From Calliopsis andreniformis (taxonomy: Eukaryota > Arthropoda > Insecta > Hymenoptera > Andrenidae), in NCBI RefSeq assembly GCF_051401765.1, contig NW_027480429.1, positions 9,180,157 through 9,244,156 of the forward strand: 64,000 nt of DNA. The letters are read 5' to 3'. Below, one piece after another: positions 49,501 to 62,570 of this stretch. Positions within the stretch are counted from its first letter, which is position 1. Every line of letters starts with the position of its first letter. The notes beneath the pieces were generated by a model that did no database searches, had not been told where the DNA came from, and worked only from the letters and a program-made list of their open reading frames with translations. A program made the position numbers and the translations under genes.

Positions 49501-51696
49501 TTTTATAGAATGGAAAAACTGTTCTATTTATTTTGTATTTAATGCTTCGGGCGTTGGCTTCTAGGGCCCTAACAGTTTGATCTGGTGGAGCGACGCCCTA
49601 GAGTGAAACCTAGGTTGCACGGAACGTAGCAATGACCACAAGTTTCGCACTGGTTGCTATTATTCGTTTTATACGATGGAAAAACTGATATATTTATATT
49701 GTATTTTATTCTTCTGGCGTGCACTTCTTAGGCCCGAACTATTCGATCTGCTGGAACAACGCCCTAGGGTGAAGCCTAGGTTGCCCGGAACGTAGAATTG
49801 ACCATAACGTTTACACTGGTAGCAATTATTCGTTTTATACAATGGAAAAACTGTTCTATTTATTTTGTATTTTATGCCTCGGGCGTTGACTTCTAAGGCC
49901 CTATCTATTCGATCTGGTGCAGCAGCGCCCTAGCGTGAAGCCTAGGTTGCTCGGAATGTAGAAATGACCATTACTTTCACACTGGTTGCAATCATTCGTT
50001 TTATACGATGGAAAAGCTGTTGTATTTATACTGTATTTTATGCCTCTGGCGTTGACTTCTAAGGCCGTAGCTATTAGATGTGGTGGAGCAACGCCCTAGA
50101 GTGACGCCTAGGGTGCTCGGAACGTAGAAATGACCATTACTTTCACACTGGTTGCAATTATTCGTTTTATACGATGGAAAAACTGTTGTATTTATATCGT
50201 ATTTTATGCTTCTGGCGTTGACTTCTTAGGCCCTAACTATTCCATCAGGCGGAACAACGCCCTAGCGTGAAGCCTAGGTTGCCCGGCAAGTAGAAATGAC
50301 CATTACTTTCATACTGGTTGCAATTATTCGTTTTATATGATGGAAAAACTGTTGTATTTATATTGTATTTTATGCTTCTGGCGTACACTTCTTAGGCCCT
50401 AACTATTCGATCTGGTGGAACAACGGCCTGGGGTGAAGCCTAGGTTGCCCGGAACGTAGAAATGACCATAACTTTTACACTGGTAGCAATTATTCGTTTT
50501 ATACAATGGAAAAACTGTTCTATTTATTTTGTATTTAATGCTTCGGGCGTTGGCTTCTAGGGCCCTAACAGTTTGATCTGGTGGTGCGACGCCCTAGAGT
50601 GAAACCTAGGATGCCCGGAACGTAGCAATGACCACAAGTTTCGCACTGGTTGCTATTATTCGTTTTATACGATGGAAAAACTGATATATTTATATTGTAT
50701 TTTATTCTTCTGGCGTGCACTTCTTAGGCCCGAACTATTCGATCTGCTGGAACAACGCCCTAGGGTGAAGCCTAGGTTGCCCGGAACGTAGAATTGACCA
50801 TAACGTTTACACTGGTTGCTATTATTCGTTTTATACGATGGAAAAACTGTTAGATTTATATTGTATTTTATGCTTCGGGCATTGACTTCTAAGGCCCTAA
50901 CTATTCAATCTGTTGGAGCAACGCCCTAGGATGAGGCCTAGGTTGCCCGGAAAGTAGAAATGACCATAACTTTCACACTGGTAGCAATTATTCGTTTTAT
51001 ACAATGGAAAAACTGTTCCATTTATTCTGTATTTTATGGTTCGGGCGTTGACTTCTAAGGCCCTAACTGTTTGATCTGGTGGAGCAACGCCCTAGAGTGA
51101 AGCCTAGCTTGCCCGGAACGTAGAAATGACCATAACATTAACACTGGTTGCTATTATTCGTTTTATACGATGGAAAAACTGTTAGATTTATATTGTATTT
51201 TATACTTCTGGCGTTCACTTCTTAGGCCCTAACTATTCGATCTGGTGGAACAACACCGTAGAGTGAAGTCTAGGTTGCCCGGAACGTAGAAATGACCATT
51301 ACTTTCACACTGTTTGCAATTACTCCTTTTATACAATGGAAAAGCTGTTGTATTTATATCGTATTTTATGCTTCTGGCGTTGACATCTAAGGACCTAGCT
51401 ATTCGATCTGGTGCAGCAGCACCCTAGCGTGAAGCCTAGGTTGCTCGGAATGTAGAAATGACCATTACTTTCACACTGGTTGCAATCATTCGTTTTATAC
51501 GATGGAAACGCTGTTGTATTTATACTGTATTTTATGCCTCTGGCGTTGACTTCTAAGGCCGTAGCTATTAGATGTGGTGGAGCAACGCCCCAGAGTGACG
51601 CCTAGGGTGCTCGGAACGTAGAAATGACCATTACTTTCACACTGGTTGCAATTATTCGTTTTATACGATGGAAAAACTGTTGCATTTATATTGTAT
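46551..51696. repeat. 31-monomer unit, copy 2 (5,146 bp)
   Basis: Almost identical tandem copy of 41,405-46,550. The junction lies between about 46,537 and 46,560, where GCATTTATATTGTATTTTATGC passes from CTTCTGGCG-type into CTTCGGGCATTG-type sequence, giving a hybrid monomer of normal length. Similarity at +5,146 ends near 51,707. Confidence 0.92.
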
Positions 51697-52479
51697 TTTA
51701 TGCTTCTGGCGTTCACTTCTTAGGCCCTAACTATTCGATCTGGTGGAGCAACGACCTAGAGTGAAGCCTAGGTTGCCCGGAACGTAGAAATGACCGTCAC
51801 TTTCAAGCTGGTTGCAATTAATCCTGTTATACGATGGAAAAACTGTTGTATTTTTATTGCATTTTATGCTTCGGGCATTGACCTCTAAGGCCCTAACTAT
51901 TCAATCTGCTGGAGATACGCCCTAGGGTGAAGCCTAGGTTGCCCGGAAAGTAGAAATGACCATAAGTTTCACACTGGTTGCAATTATTCGTTTTATACGA
52001 TGGAAAAACTGTTGCATTTATATTGTATTTTATGCTTCTGGCGTTCACTTCTTAGGCCCTAACTATTCGATCTGGTGGAACAACGGCCTAGGGTGAAGCC
52101 TAGGTTGCCCGGAACGTAGAAATGACCATAACTTTTACACTGGTAGCAATTATTCGTTTTATAGAATGGAAAAACTGTTCTATTTATTTTGTATTTAATG
52201 CTTCGGGCGTTGGCTTCTAGGGCCCTAACAGTTTGATCTGGTGGAGCGACGCCCTAGAGTGAAACCTAGGTTGCCCGGAACGTAGCAATGACCACAAGTT
52301 TCGCACTGGTTGCTATTATTCGTTTTATACGATGGAAAAACTGATATATTTATATTGTATTTTATTCTTCTGGCGTGCACTTCTTAGGCCCGAACTATTC
52401 GATCTGCTGGAACAACGCCCTAGGGTGAAGCCTAGGTTGCCCGGAACGTAGAATTGACCATAACGTTTACACTGGTAGC
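51697..52479. repeat. Copy of 49,041-49,823 (shift 2,656 bp)
   Basis: Continues as a 16-monomer step (2,656 bp) from the end of the second 31-monomer unit. It carries CTGGAGATACGCCC and GTTTCGCACTGG. It differs from its source at GAACGTAG versus GAACGCAG and at TTGCCCGG versus TTGCACGG, so it probably descends from a sister lineage. Similarity at this shift continues to about 53,230. Confidence 0.82.
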
Positions 52480-53972
52480 AATTATTCGTTTTATACAATG
52501 GAAAAACTGTTCTATTTATTTTGTATTTTATGCCTCGGGCGTTGACTTCTAAGGCCCTATCTATTCGATCTGGTGCAGCAGCGCCCTAGCGTGAAGCCTA
52601 GGTTGCTCGGAATGTAGAAATGACCATTACTTTCACACTGGTTGCAATCATTCGTTTTATACGATGGAAAAGCTGTTGTATTTATACTGTATTTTATGCC
52701 TCTGGCGTTGACTTCTAAGGCCGTAGCTATTAGATGTGGTGGAGCAACGCCCTAGAGTGACGCCTAGGGTGCTCGGAACGTAGAAATGACCATTACTTTC
52801 ACACTGGTTGCAATTATTCGTTTTATACGATGGAAAAACTGTTGTATTTATATCGTATTTTATGCTTCTGGCGTTGACTTCTTAGGCCCTAACTATTCCA
52901 TCAGGCGGAACAACGCCCTAGCGTGAAGCCTAGGTTGCCCGGCAAGTAGAAATGACCATTACTTTCATACTGGTTGCAATTATTCGTTTTATATGATGGA
53001 AAAACTGTTGTATTTATATTGTATTTTATGCTTCTGGCGTACACTTCTTAGGCCCTAACTATTCGATCTGGTGGAACAACGGCCTGGGGTGAAGCCTAGG
53101 TTGCCCGGAACGTAGAAATGACCATAACTTTACACTGGTAGCAATTATTCGTTTTATACAATGGAAAAACTGTTCTATTTATTTTGTATTTAATGCTTCG
53201 GGCGTTGGCTTCTAGGGCCCTAACAGTTTGACCTGGTGGAGCGACGCCCTAGAGTGAGACCTAGGTTGCCCGGAACGTAGCAATGACCACAACCTTCACA
53301 CTGGTTGCTATTATTCGTTTTATACGATGGAAAAACTGTTATATTTATATTGTATTTTATTCTTCTGGCGTTCACTTCTTAGGCCCGAACTATTCGATCT
53401 GGTGGAACAACGCCCTAGGGTGAAGCCTAGGTTGCCCGGAACGTAGAAATGACCATAACTTTTACACTGGTAGCAATTATTCGTTTTATACAATGGAAAA
53501 ACTGTTCTATTTATTTTCTATTTAATGCTTCGGGCGTTGGCTTCTAGGGCCCTAACAGTTTGATCTGGTGGTGCGACGCCCTAGAGTGAAACCTAGGATG
53601 CCCGGAACGTAGCAATGACCACAAGTTTCGCACTGGTTGCTATTATTCGTTTTATACGATGGAAAAACTGATATATTTATATTGTATTTTATTCTTCTGG
53701 CGTGCACTTCTTAGGCCCGAACTATTCGATCTGCTGGAACAACGCCCTAGGGTGAAGCCTAGGTTGCCCGGAACGTAGAATTGACCATAACGTTTACACT
53801 GGTTGCTATTATTCGTTTTATACGATGGAAAAACTGTTAGATGTATATTGTATTTTATGCTTCGGGCATTGACTTCTAAGGCCCTAACTATTCAATCTGT
53901 TGGAGCAACGCCCTAGGATGAGGCCTAGGTTGCCCGGAAAGTAGAAATGACCATAACTTTCACACTGGTAGC
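52480..53972. repeat. 9-monomer unit of the right half, copy 1 (1,493 bp)
   Basis: Nine monomers minus one base, repeated directly at +1,493 bp. Private markers shared with copy 2 are ATAACTTTACACTGG (one T lost, about 53,128), TTATTTTCTATTTAATG (about 53,515), TTAGATGTATATTG (about 53,839) and GAGTGAGACCTAGG. I noticed no difference between the copies. This unit is unrelated in boundaries to the 9-monomer unit at 1,951. Confidence 0.9.
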
Positions 53973-55465
53973 AATTATTCGTTTTATACAATGGAAAAAC
54001 TGTTCTATTTATTTTGTATTTTATGCCTCGGGCGTTGACTTCTAAGGCCCTATCTATTCGATCTGGTGCAGCAGCGCCCTAGCGTGAAGCCTAGGTTGCT
54101 CGGAATGTAGAAATGACCATTACTTTCACACTGGTTGCAATCATTCGTTTTATACGATGGAAAAGCTGTTGTATTTATACTGTATTTTATGCCTCTGGCG
54201 TTGACTTCTAAGGCCGTAGCTATTAGATGTGGTGGAGCAACGCCCTAGAGTGACGCCTAGGGTGCTCGGAACGTAGAAATGACCATTACTTTCACACTGG
54301 TTGCAATTATTCGTTTTATACGATGGAAAAACTGTTGTATTTATATCGTATTTTATGCTTCTGGCGTTGACTTCTTAGGCCCTAACTATTCCATCAGGCG
54401 GAACAACGCCCTAGCGTGAAGCCTAGGTTGCCCGGCAAGTAGAAATGACCATTACTTTCATACTGGTTGCAATTATTCGTTTTATATGATGGAAAAACTG
54501 TTGTATTTATATTGTATTTTATGCTTCTGGCGTACACTTCTTAGGCCCTAACTATTCGATCTGGTGGAACAACGGCCTGGGGTGAAGCCTAGGTTGCCCG
54601 GAACGTAGAAATGACCATAACTTTACACTGGTAGCAATTATTCGTTTTATACAATGGAAAAACTGTTCTATTTATTTTGTATTTAATGCTTCGGGCGTTG
54701 GCTTCTAGGGCCCTAACAGTTTGACCTGGTGGAGCGACGCCCTAGAGTGAGACCTAGGTTGCCCGGAACGTAGCAATGACCACAACCTTCACACTGGTTG
54801 CTATTATTCGTTTTATACGATGGAAAAACTGTTATATTTATATTGTATTTTATTCTTCTGGCGTTCACTTCTTAGGCCCGAACTATTCGATCTGGTGGAA
54901 CAACGCCCTAGGGTGAAGCCTAGGTTGCCCGGAACGTAGAAATGACCATAACTTTTACACTGGTAGCAATTATTCGTTTTATACAATGGAAAAACTGTTC
55001 TATTTATTTTCTATTTAATGCTTCGGGCGTTGGCTTCTAGGGCCCTAACAGTTTGATCTGGTGGTGCGACGCCCTAGAGTGAAACCTAGGATGCCCGGAA
55101 CGTAGCAATGACCACAAGTTTCGCACTGGTTGCTATTATTCGTTTTATACGATGGAAAAACTGATATATTTATATTGTATTTTATTCTTCTGGCGTGCAC
55201 TTCTTAGGCCCGAACTATTCGATCTGCTGGAACAACGCCCTAGGGTGAAGCCTAGGTTGCCCGGAACGTAGAATTGACCATAACGTTTACACTGGTTGCT
55301 ATTATTCGTTTTATACGATGGAAAAACTGTTAGATGTATATTGTATTTTATGCTTCGGGCATTGACTTCTAAGGCCCTAACTATTCAATCTGTTGGAGCA
55401 ACGCCCTAGGATGAGGCCTAGGTTGCCCGGAAAGTAGAAATGACCATAACTTTCACACTGGTAGC
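53973..55465. repeat. 9-monomer unit of the right half, copy 2 (1,493 bp)
   Basis: Apparently identical tandem copy of 52,480-53,972, with the same one-base deletion at about 54,621. Its end lies between about 55,440 and 55,497. There TGTTCCATTTATTCTG replaces TGTTCTATTTATTTTG and the sequence rejoins the 31-monomer-unit lineage at +4,480 from 50,985. Confidence 0.9.
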
Positions 55466-57926
55466 AATTATTCGTTTTATACAATGGAAAAACTGTTCCA
55501 TTTATTCTGTATTTTATGGTTCGGGCGTTGACTTCTAAGGCCCTAACTGTTTGATCTGGTGGAGCAACGCCCTAGAGTGAAGCCTAGCTTGCCCGGAACG
55601 TAGAAATGACCATAACATTAACACTGGTTGCTATTATTCGTTTTATACGATGGAAAAACTGTTAGATTTATATTGTATTTTATACTTCTGGCGTTCACTT
55701 CTTAGGCCCTAACTATTCGATCTGGTGGAACAACACCGTAGAGTGAAGTCTAGGTTGCCCGGAACGTAGAAATGACCATTACTTTCACACTGTTTGCAAT
55801 TACTCCTTTTATACAATGGAAAAGCTGTTGTATTTATATCGTATTTTATGCTTCTGGCGTTGACATCTAAGGACCTAGCTATTCGATCTGGTGCAGCAGC
55901 ACCCTAGCGTGAAGCCTAGGTTGCTCGGAATGTAGAAATGACCATTACTTTCACACTGGTTGCAATCATTCGTTTTATACGATGGAAACGCTGTTGTATT
56001 TATACTGTATTTTATGCCTCTGGCGTTGACTTCTAAGGCCGTAGCTATTAGATGTGGTGGAGCAACGCCCCAGAGTGACGCCTAGGGTGCTCGGAACGTA
56101 GAAATGACCATTACTTTCACACTGGTTGCAATTATTCGTTTTATACGATGGAAAAACTGTTGCATTTATATTGTATTTTATGCTTCTGGCGTTCACTTCT
56201 TAGGCCCTAACTATTCGATCTGGTGGAGCAACGACCTAGAGTGAAGCCTAGGTTGCCCGGAACGTAGAAATGACCGTCACTTTCAAGCTGGTTGCAATTA
56301 ATCCTGTTATACGATGGAAAAACTGTTGTATTTTTATTGCATTTTATGCTTCGGGCATTGACTTCTAAGGCCCTAACTATTCAATCTGCTGGAGATACGC
56401 CCTAGGGTGAAGCCTAGGTTGCCCGGAAAGTAGAAATGACCATAAGTTTCACACTGGTTGCAATTATTCGTTTTATACGATGGAAAAACTGTTGCATTTA
56501 TATTGTATTTTATGCTTCTGGCGTTCACTTCTTAGGCCCTAACTATTCGATCTGGTGGAACAACGGCCTAGGGTGAAGCCTAGGTTGCCCGGAACGTAGA
56601 AATGACCATAACTTTTACACTGGTAGCAATTATTCGTTTTATAGAATGGAAAAACTGTTCTATTTATTTTGTATTTAATGCTTCGGGCGTTGGCTTCTAG
56701 GGCCCTAACAGTTTGATCTGGTGGAGCGACGCCCTAGAGTGAAACCTAGGTTGCCCGGAACGTAGCAATGACCACAAGTTTCGCACTGGTTGCTATTATT
56801 CGTTTTATACGATGGAAAAACTGATATATTTATATTGTATTTTATTCTTCTGGCGTGCACTTCTTAGGCCCGAACTATTCGATCTGCTGGAACAACGCCC
56901 TAGGGTGAAGCCTAGGTTGCCCGGAACGTAGAATTGACCATAACGTTTACACTGGTAGCAATTATTCGTTTTATACAATGGAAAAACTGTTCTATTTATT
57001 TTGTATTTTATGCCTCGGGCGTTGACTTCTAAGGCCCTATCTATTCGATCTGGTGCAGCAGCGCCCTAGCGTGAAGCCTAGGTTGCTCGGAATGTAGAAA
57101 TGACCATTACTTTCACACTGGTTGCAATCATTCGTTTTATACGATGGAAAAGCTGTTGTATTTATACTGTATTTTATGCCTCTGGCGTTGACTTCTAAGG
57201 CCGTAGCTATTAGATGTGGTGGAGCAACGCCCTAGAGTGACGCCTAGGGTGCTCGGAACGTAGAAATGACCATTACTTTCACACTGGTTGCAATTATTCG
57301 TTTTATACGATGGAAAAACTGTTGTATTTATATCGTATTTTATGCTTCTGGCGTTGACTTCTTAGGCCCTAACTATTCCATCAGGCGGAACAACGCCCTA
57401 GCGTGAAGCCTAGGTTGCCCGGCAAGTAGAAATGACCATTACTTTCATACTGGTTGCAATTATTCGTTTTATATGATGGAAAAACTGTTGTATTTATATT
57501 GTATTTTATGCTTCTGGCGTACACTTCTTAGGCCCTAACTATTCGATCTGGTGGAACAACGGCCTGGGGTGAAGCCTAGGTTGCCCGGAACGTAGAAATG
57601 ACCATAACTTTTACACTGGTAGCAATTATTCGTTTTATACAATGGAAAAACTGTTCTATTTATTTTGTATTTAATGCTTCGGGCGTTGGCTTCTAGGGCC
57701 CTAACAGTTTGACCTGGTGGAGCGACGCCCTAGAGTGAGACCTAGGTTGCCCGGAACGTAGCAATGACCACAACCTTCACACTGGTTGCTATTATTCGTT
57801 TTATACGATGGAAAAACTGTTATATTTATATTGTATTTTATTCTTCTGGCGTTCACTTCTTAGGCCCGAACTATTCGATCTGGTGGAACAACGCCCTAGG
57901 GTGAAGCCTAGGTTGCCCGGAACGTA
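55466..57926. repeat. Copy of 50,985-53,446 (shift 4,480/4,481 bp)
   Basis: About 15 monomers following 50,985-53,446 at +4,480 bp. The shift becomes +4,481 past 57,608, because this copy has the undeleted ATAACTTTTACACTGG where the source lost a T. The copy therefore represents the state before that deletion, or a repaired form. It ends at about 57,927, where GTAGAATTGACC replaces GTAGAAATGACC. Confidence 0.85.
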
Positions 57927-60243
57927 GAATTGACCATAACGTTTACACTGGTAGCAATTATTCGTTTTATACAATGGAAAAACTGTTCTATTTATTTTGT
58001 ATTTTATGATTCGGGCGTTGACTTCTAAGGCCCTAACTGTTTGATCTGGTGGAGCAACGCCCTAGAGTGAAGGCTAGGTTGCCCGGTACGTAGAAATGAC
58101 CATCACTTTCAAACTGGTTGCAATTATTCGTTTTATACGATGGTAAAGCTGTTGTATTTATATCGTATTTTATGCTTCTGGCGTTGACTTCTTAGGCCCT
58201 AACTATACCATCAGGCGGAACAACGCCCTAGCGTGAAGCCTAGGTTGCCCGGCAAGTAGAAATGACCATAACTTTCACACTGGCAGCAATTATTCGTTTT
58301 ATACGATGGAAAAACTGTTCTATTTATCTTGTATTTTATGCTTCGGGCTTTGACTTCTAAAGCCCTAACTATTCGATCTGGTGGAGCAACGCCCTCGAGT
58401 GAAGCGTAGGTTGCCCGGTACGTAGAAATGACCACAACCTTCATACTGGTTGCAATTATTCGTTTTTTATGATGGAAAAACTGTTGTATTTATATTGTAT
58501 TTTATGCTTCTGGCGTTCACTTCTTAGGCCCTAACTATTCGATCTGGTGGAACAACACCGTAGAGTGAAGCCTAGGTTGCCCGGAACGTAGAAATGACCA
58601 TTACTTTCACACTGTTTGCAATTACTCCTTTTATACAATGGAAAAGCTGTTGTATTTATATCGTATTTTATGCTTCTGGCGTTGACATCTAAGGACCTAA
58701 CTATTCGATCAGGTGCAGCAGCACCCTAGCGTGAAGCCTAGGTTGCTCGGAATGTAGAAGTGACCATTACTTTCACACTGGTTGCAATCATTCGTTTTAT
58801 ACGATGGAAACACTGTTGTATTTATACTGTATTTTATGCCTCTGGCGTTGACTTCTAAGGCCGCAGCCATTAGATGTGGTGGAGCAACGCCCCAGAGTGA
58901 CGCCTAGGTTGTTCGGAACGTAGAAATGACCATTACTTTCACACTGGTTGCAATTATTCGTTTTATACGATGGAAAAACTGTTGCATTTATATTGTATTT
59001 TATGCTTCTGGCGTTCACTTCTTAGGCCCTAACTATTCGATCTGGTGGAGCAACGCCCTAGAGTGAAGCCTAGGTTGCCCGGAACGTAGAAATGACCGTC
59101 ACTTTCAAACTGGTTGCAATTAATCCTGTTATACGATGGAAAAACTGTTGTATTTTTATTGCATTTTATGCTTCGGGCATTGACTTCTAAGGACCTGACT
59201 ATTCAATCTCCTGGTACAACGCCCTAGGGTGAAGCCTAGGTTGCCCGGAAAGTAGAAATGACCAAAACTTTCACACTGGTTGCAATTATTCGTTTTATAC
59301 GATGGAAAAACTGTTGCATTTATATTGTATTTTATGCTTCTGGCGTTCACTTCTTAGGCCCTAACTATTCGATCTGGTGGAACAACGGCCTAGGGTGAAG
59401 CCTAGGTTGCCCGGAACGTAGAAATGACGATAACTTTTACACTGGTAGCAATTATTCGTTTTATAGAATGGAAAAACTGTTCTATTTATTTTGTATTTAA
59501 TGCTTCGGGCGTTGGCTTCTAGGGCCCTAACAGTTTGATCTGGTGGAGCGACGCCCTAGAGTGAAACCTAGGTTGCCCGGAACGTAGCAATGACCACAAG
59601 TTTCGCACTGGTTGCTATTATTCGTTTTATACGATGGAAAAACTGATATATTTATATTGTATTTTATTCTTCTGGCGTGCACTTCTTAGGCCCGAACTAA
59701 TCGATCTGCTGGAACAACGCCCTAGGGTGAAGCCTAGGTTGCCCGGAACGTAGAATTGACCATAACGTTTACACTGGTAGCAATTGTTCGTTTTATACAA
59801 TGGAAAAACTGTTCTATTTATTTTGTATTTTATGCCTCGGGCGTTGACTTCTAAGGCCCTAACTATTCGATCTGGTGCAGCAGCGCCCTAGCGTGAAGCC
59901 TAGGTTGCTCGGAATGTAGAAATGACCATTACTTTCACACTGGTTGCAATCATTCGTTTTATACGATGGAAAAGCTGTTGTATTTATACTGTATTTTATG
60001 CCTCTGGCGTTGACTTCTAAGGCCGTAGCTATTAGATGTGGTGGAGCAACGCCCTAGAGTGACGCCTAGGGTGCTCGGAACGTAGAAATGACCATTACTT
60101 TCACACTGGTTGCAATTATTCGTTTTATACGATGGAAAAACTGTTGTATTTATATCGTATTTTATGCTTCTGGCGTTGACTTCTTAGGCCGTAACTATTC
60201 CATCAGGCGGAACAACGCCCTAGCGTGAAGCCTAGGTTGCCCG
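57927..60243. repeat. Satellite mosaic joining early and late subtypes
   Basis: Begins with monomers of the 12.46-13.0 kb type (TTTTATGATTCGGG, GAAGGCTAGG, ACCATCAGGCGG). It continues with the paired subtypes also seen at 18.4-18.8 kb, then from about 59,050 follows 56,230-57,420 at +2,822 bp (17 x 166). Private substitutions are frequent, including GCAGCCATTAGATG (58,863), TTGTTCGGAACG (58,909) and CTCCTGGTACAACG (59,208). No gene is present. Confidence 0.8.
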
Positions 60244-62570
60244 GCAAGTAGAAATGACCATAACATTCACACTGCCAGCAATTATTCGTTTCATACGATG
60301 GAAAAACTGTTCTATTTATCTTGTATTTTATGCTTCGGGCTTTGACTTCTAAAGCCCTAACTATTCGATCTGGTGGAGCAACGCCCTCGAGTGAAGCGTA
60401 GGTTGCCCGGTACGTGGAAATGACCATAACCTTCATACTGGTTGCAATTATTCGTTTTATATGATGGAAAAACTGTTGTATTTATATTGCATTTTATGCT
60501 TCGGGCATTGACTTCTAAGGCCCTAACTATTCAATCTGTTGGAGCAACGCCCTAGGATGAAGCCTAGGTTGCCCGGAAAGTAGAAATGACCATAACCTTC
60601 ACACTGGTAGCAATTATTCGTTTTATACAATGGAAAAACTGTTCTATTTATTCTGTATTTCATGCTTCTGGCGTTGACTTCTAAGGCCCTAACTGTTTGA
60701 TCTGGTGGAGCAACGCCCTAGAGTGAAGCCTAGCTTGCCCGGAACGTAGAAATGACCATAACATTAACACTGGTTGCTATTATTCGTTTTATACGATGGA
60801 AAAACTGTTAGATTTATATTGTATTTTATGCTTCTGGCGTTCACTTCTTAGGCCCTAACTATTCGATCTGGTGGAACAACACCGTAGAGTGAAGTCTAGG
60901 TTGCCCGGAACGTAGAAATGACCATTACTTTCACACTGTTTGCAATTACTCCTTTTATACAATGGAAAAGCTGTTGTATTTATATCGTATTTTATGCTTC
61001 TGGCGTTGACATCTAAGGACCTAGCTATTCGATCTGGTGCAGCAGCACCCTAGCGTGAAGCCTAGGTTGCTCGGAATGTAGAAATGACCATTACTTTCAC
61101 ACTGGTTGCAATCATTCGTTTATACGATGGAAACGCTGTTGTATTTATACTGTATTTTATGCCTCTGGCGTTGACTTCTAAGGCCGTAGCTATTAGATGT
61201 GGTGGAGCAACGCCCCAGAGTGACGCCTAGGGTGCTCGGAACGTAGAAATGACCATTACTTTCACACTGGTTGCAATTATTCGTTTTATACGATGGAAAA
61301 ACTGTTGCATTTATATTGTATTTTATGCTTCTGGCGTTCACTTCTTAGGCCCTAACTATTCGATCTGGTGGAGCAACGACCTAGAGTGAAGCCTAGGTTG
61401 CCCGGAACGTAGAAATGACCATAACTTTTACACTGGTAGCAATTATTCGTTTTATAGAATGGAAAAACTGTTCTATTTATTTTGTATTTAATGCTTCGGG
61501 CGTTGGCTTCTAGGGCCCTAACAGGTTGATCTGGTGGAGCGACGCCCTAGAGTGAAACCTAGGTTGCCCGGAACGTAGCAATGACCACAAGTTTCGCACT
61601 GGTTGCTATTATTCGTTTTATACGATGGAAAAACTGATATATTTATATTGTATTTTATTCTTCTGGCGTGCACTTCTTAGGCCCGAACTATTCGATCTGC
61701 TGGAACAACGCCCTAGGGTGAAGCCTAGGTTGACCGGAACGTAGAATTGACCATAACGTTACACTGGTAGCAATTATTCGTTTTATACAATGGAAAAACT
61801 GTTCTATTTATTTTGTATTTTATGCCTCGGGCGTTGACTTCTAAGGCCCTAACTATTCGAACTGGTGCATCAGCGCCCTAGCGTGAAGCCTAGGTTGCTC
61901 GGAATGTAGAAATGACCATCACTTTCAAACTGGTTGCAATTATTCGTTTTATACGATGGTAAAGCTGTTGTATTTATATCGTATTTTATGCTTCTGGCGT
62001 TGACTTCTTAGGCCCTAACTATACCATCAGGCGGAACAACGCCCTAGCGTGAAGCCTAGGTTGCCCGGCAAGTAGAAATGACCATAACTTTCACACTGGC
62101 AGCAATTATTCGTTTTATACGATGGAAAAACTGTTCTATTTATCTTGTATTTTATGCTTCGGGCTTTGACTTCTAAAGCCCTAACTGTTCGATCTGGCGG
62201 AGCAACGCCCTCGAGTGAAGCGTAGGTTGCCCGGTACGTAGAAATGACCATAACCTTCATACTGGTTGCAATTATTCGTTTTTTATGATGGAAAAACTGT
62301 TGTATTTATATTGTATTTTATGCTTCTGGCGTTCACTTCTTAGGCCCTAACTATTCGATCTGGTGGAACAACACGGTAGAGTGAAGCCTAGGTTGCCCGG
62401 AACGTAGAAATGACCATTACTTTCACACTGTTTGCAATTACTCCTTTTATACAATGGAAAAGCTGTTGTATTTATATTGCATTTTATGCTTCGGGCATTG
62501 ACTTCTAAGGCCCTAACTATTCAATCTGTTGGAGCAACGCCCTAGGGTGAAGCCTAGGTTGCCCGGAAAG
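60244..62570. repeat. Satellite mosaic with two private one-base deletions
   Basis: The start resembles 58,252 onward at +1,992 bp (12 x 166). The interval of about 60,760-61,390 follows the 55.6-56.2 kb lineage. About 61,390-61,890 follows 59,400-59,890 at +1,991, and 61,910-62,290 follows 58,094-58,474 at +3,816. One T is missing at about 61,118 (CATTCGTTTATACG) and another at about 61,758 (ATAACGTTACACTGG); neither is found elsewhere. No gene is present. Confidence 0.8.
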
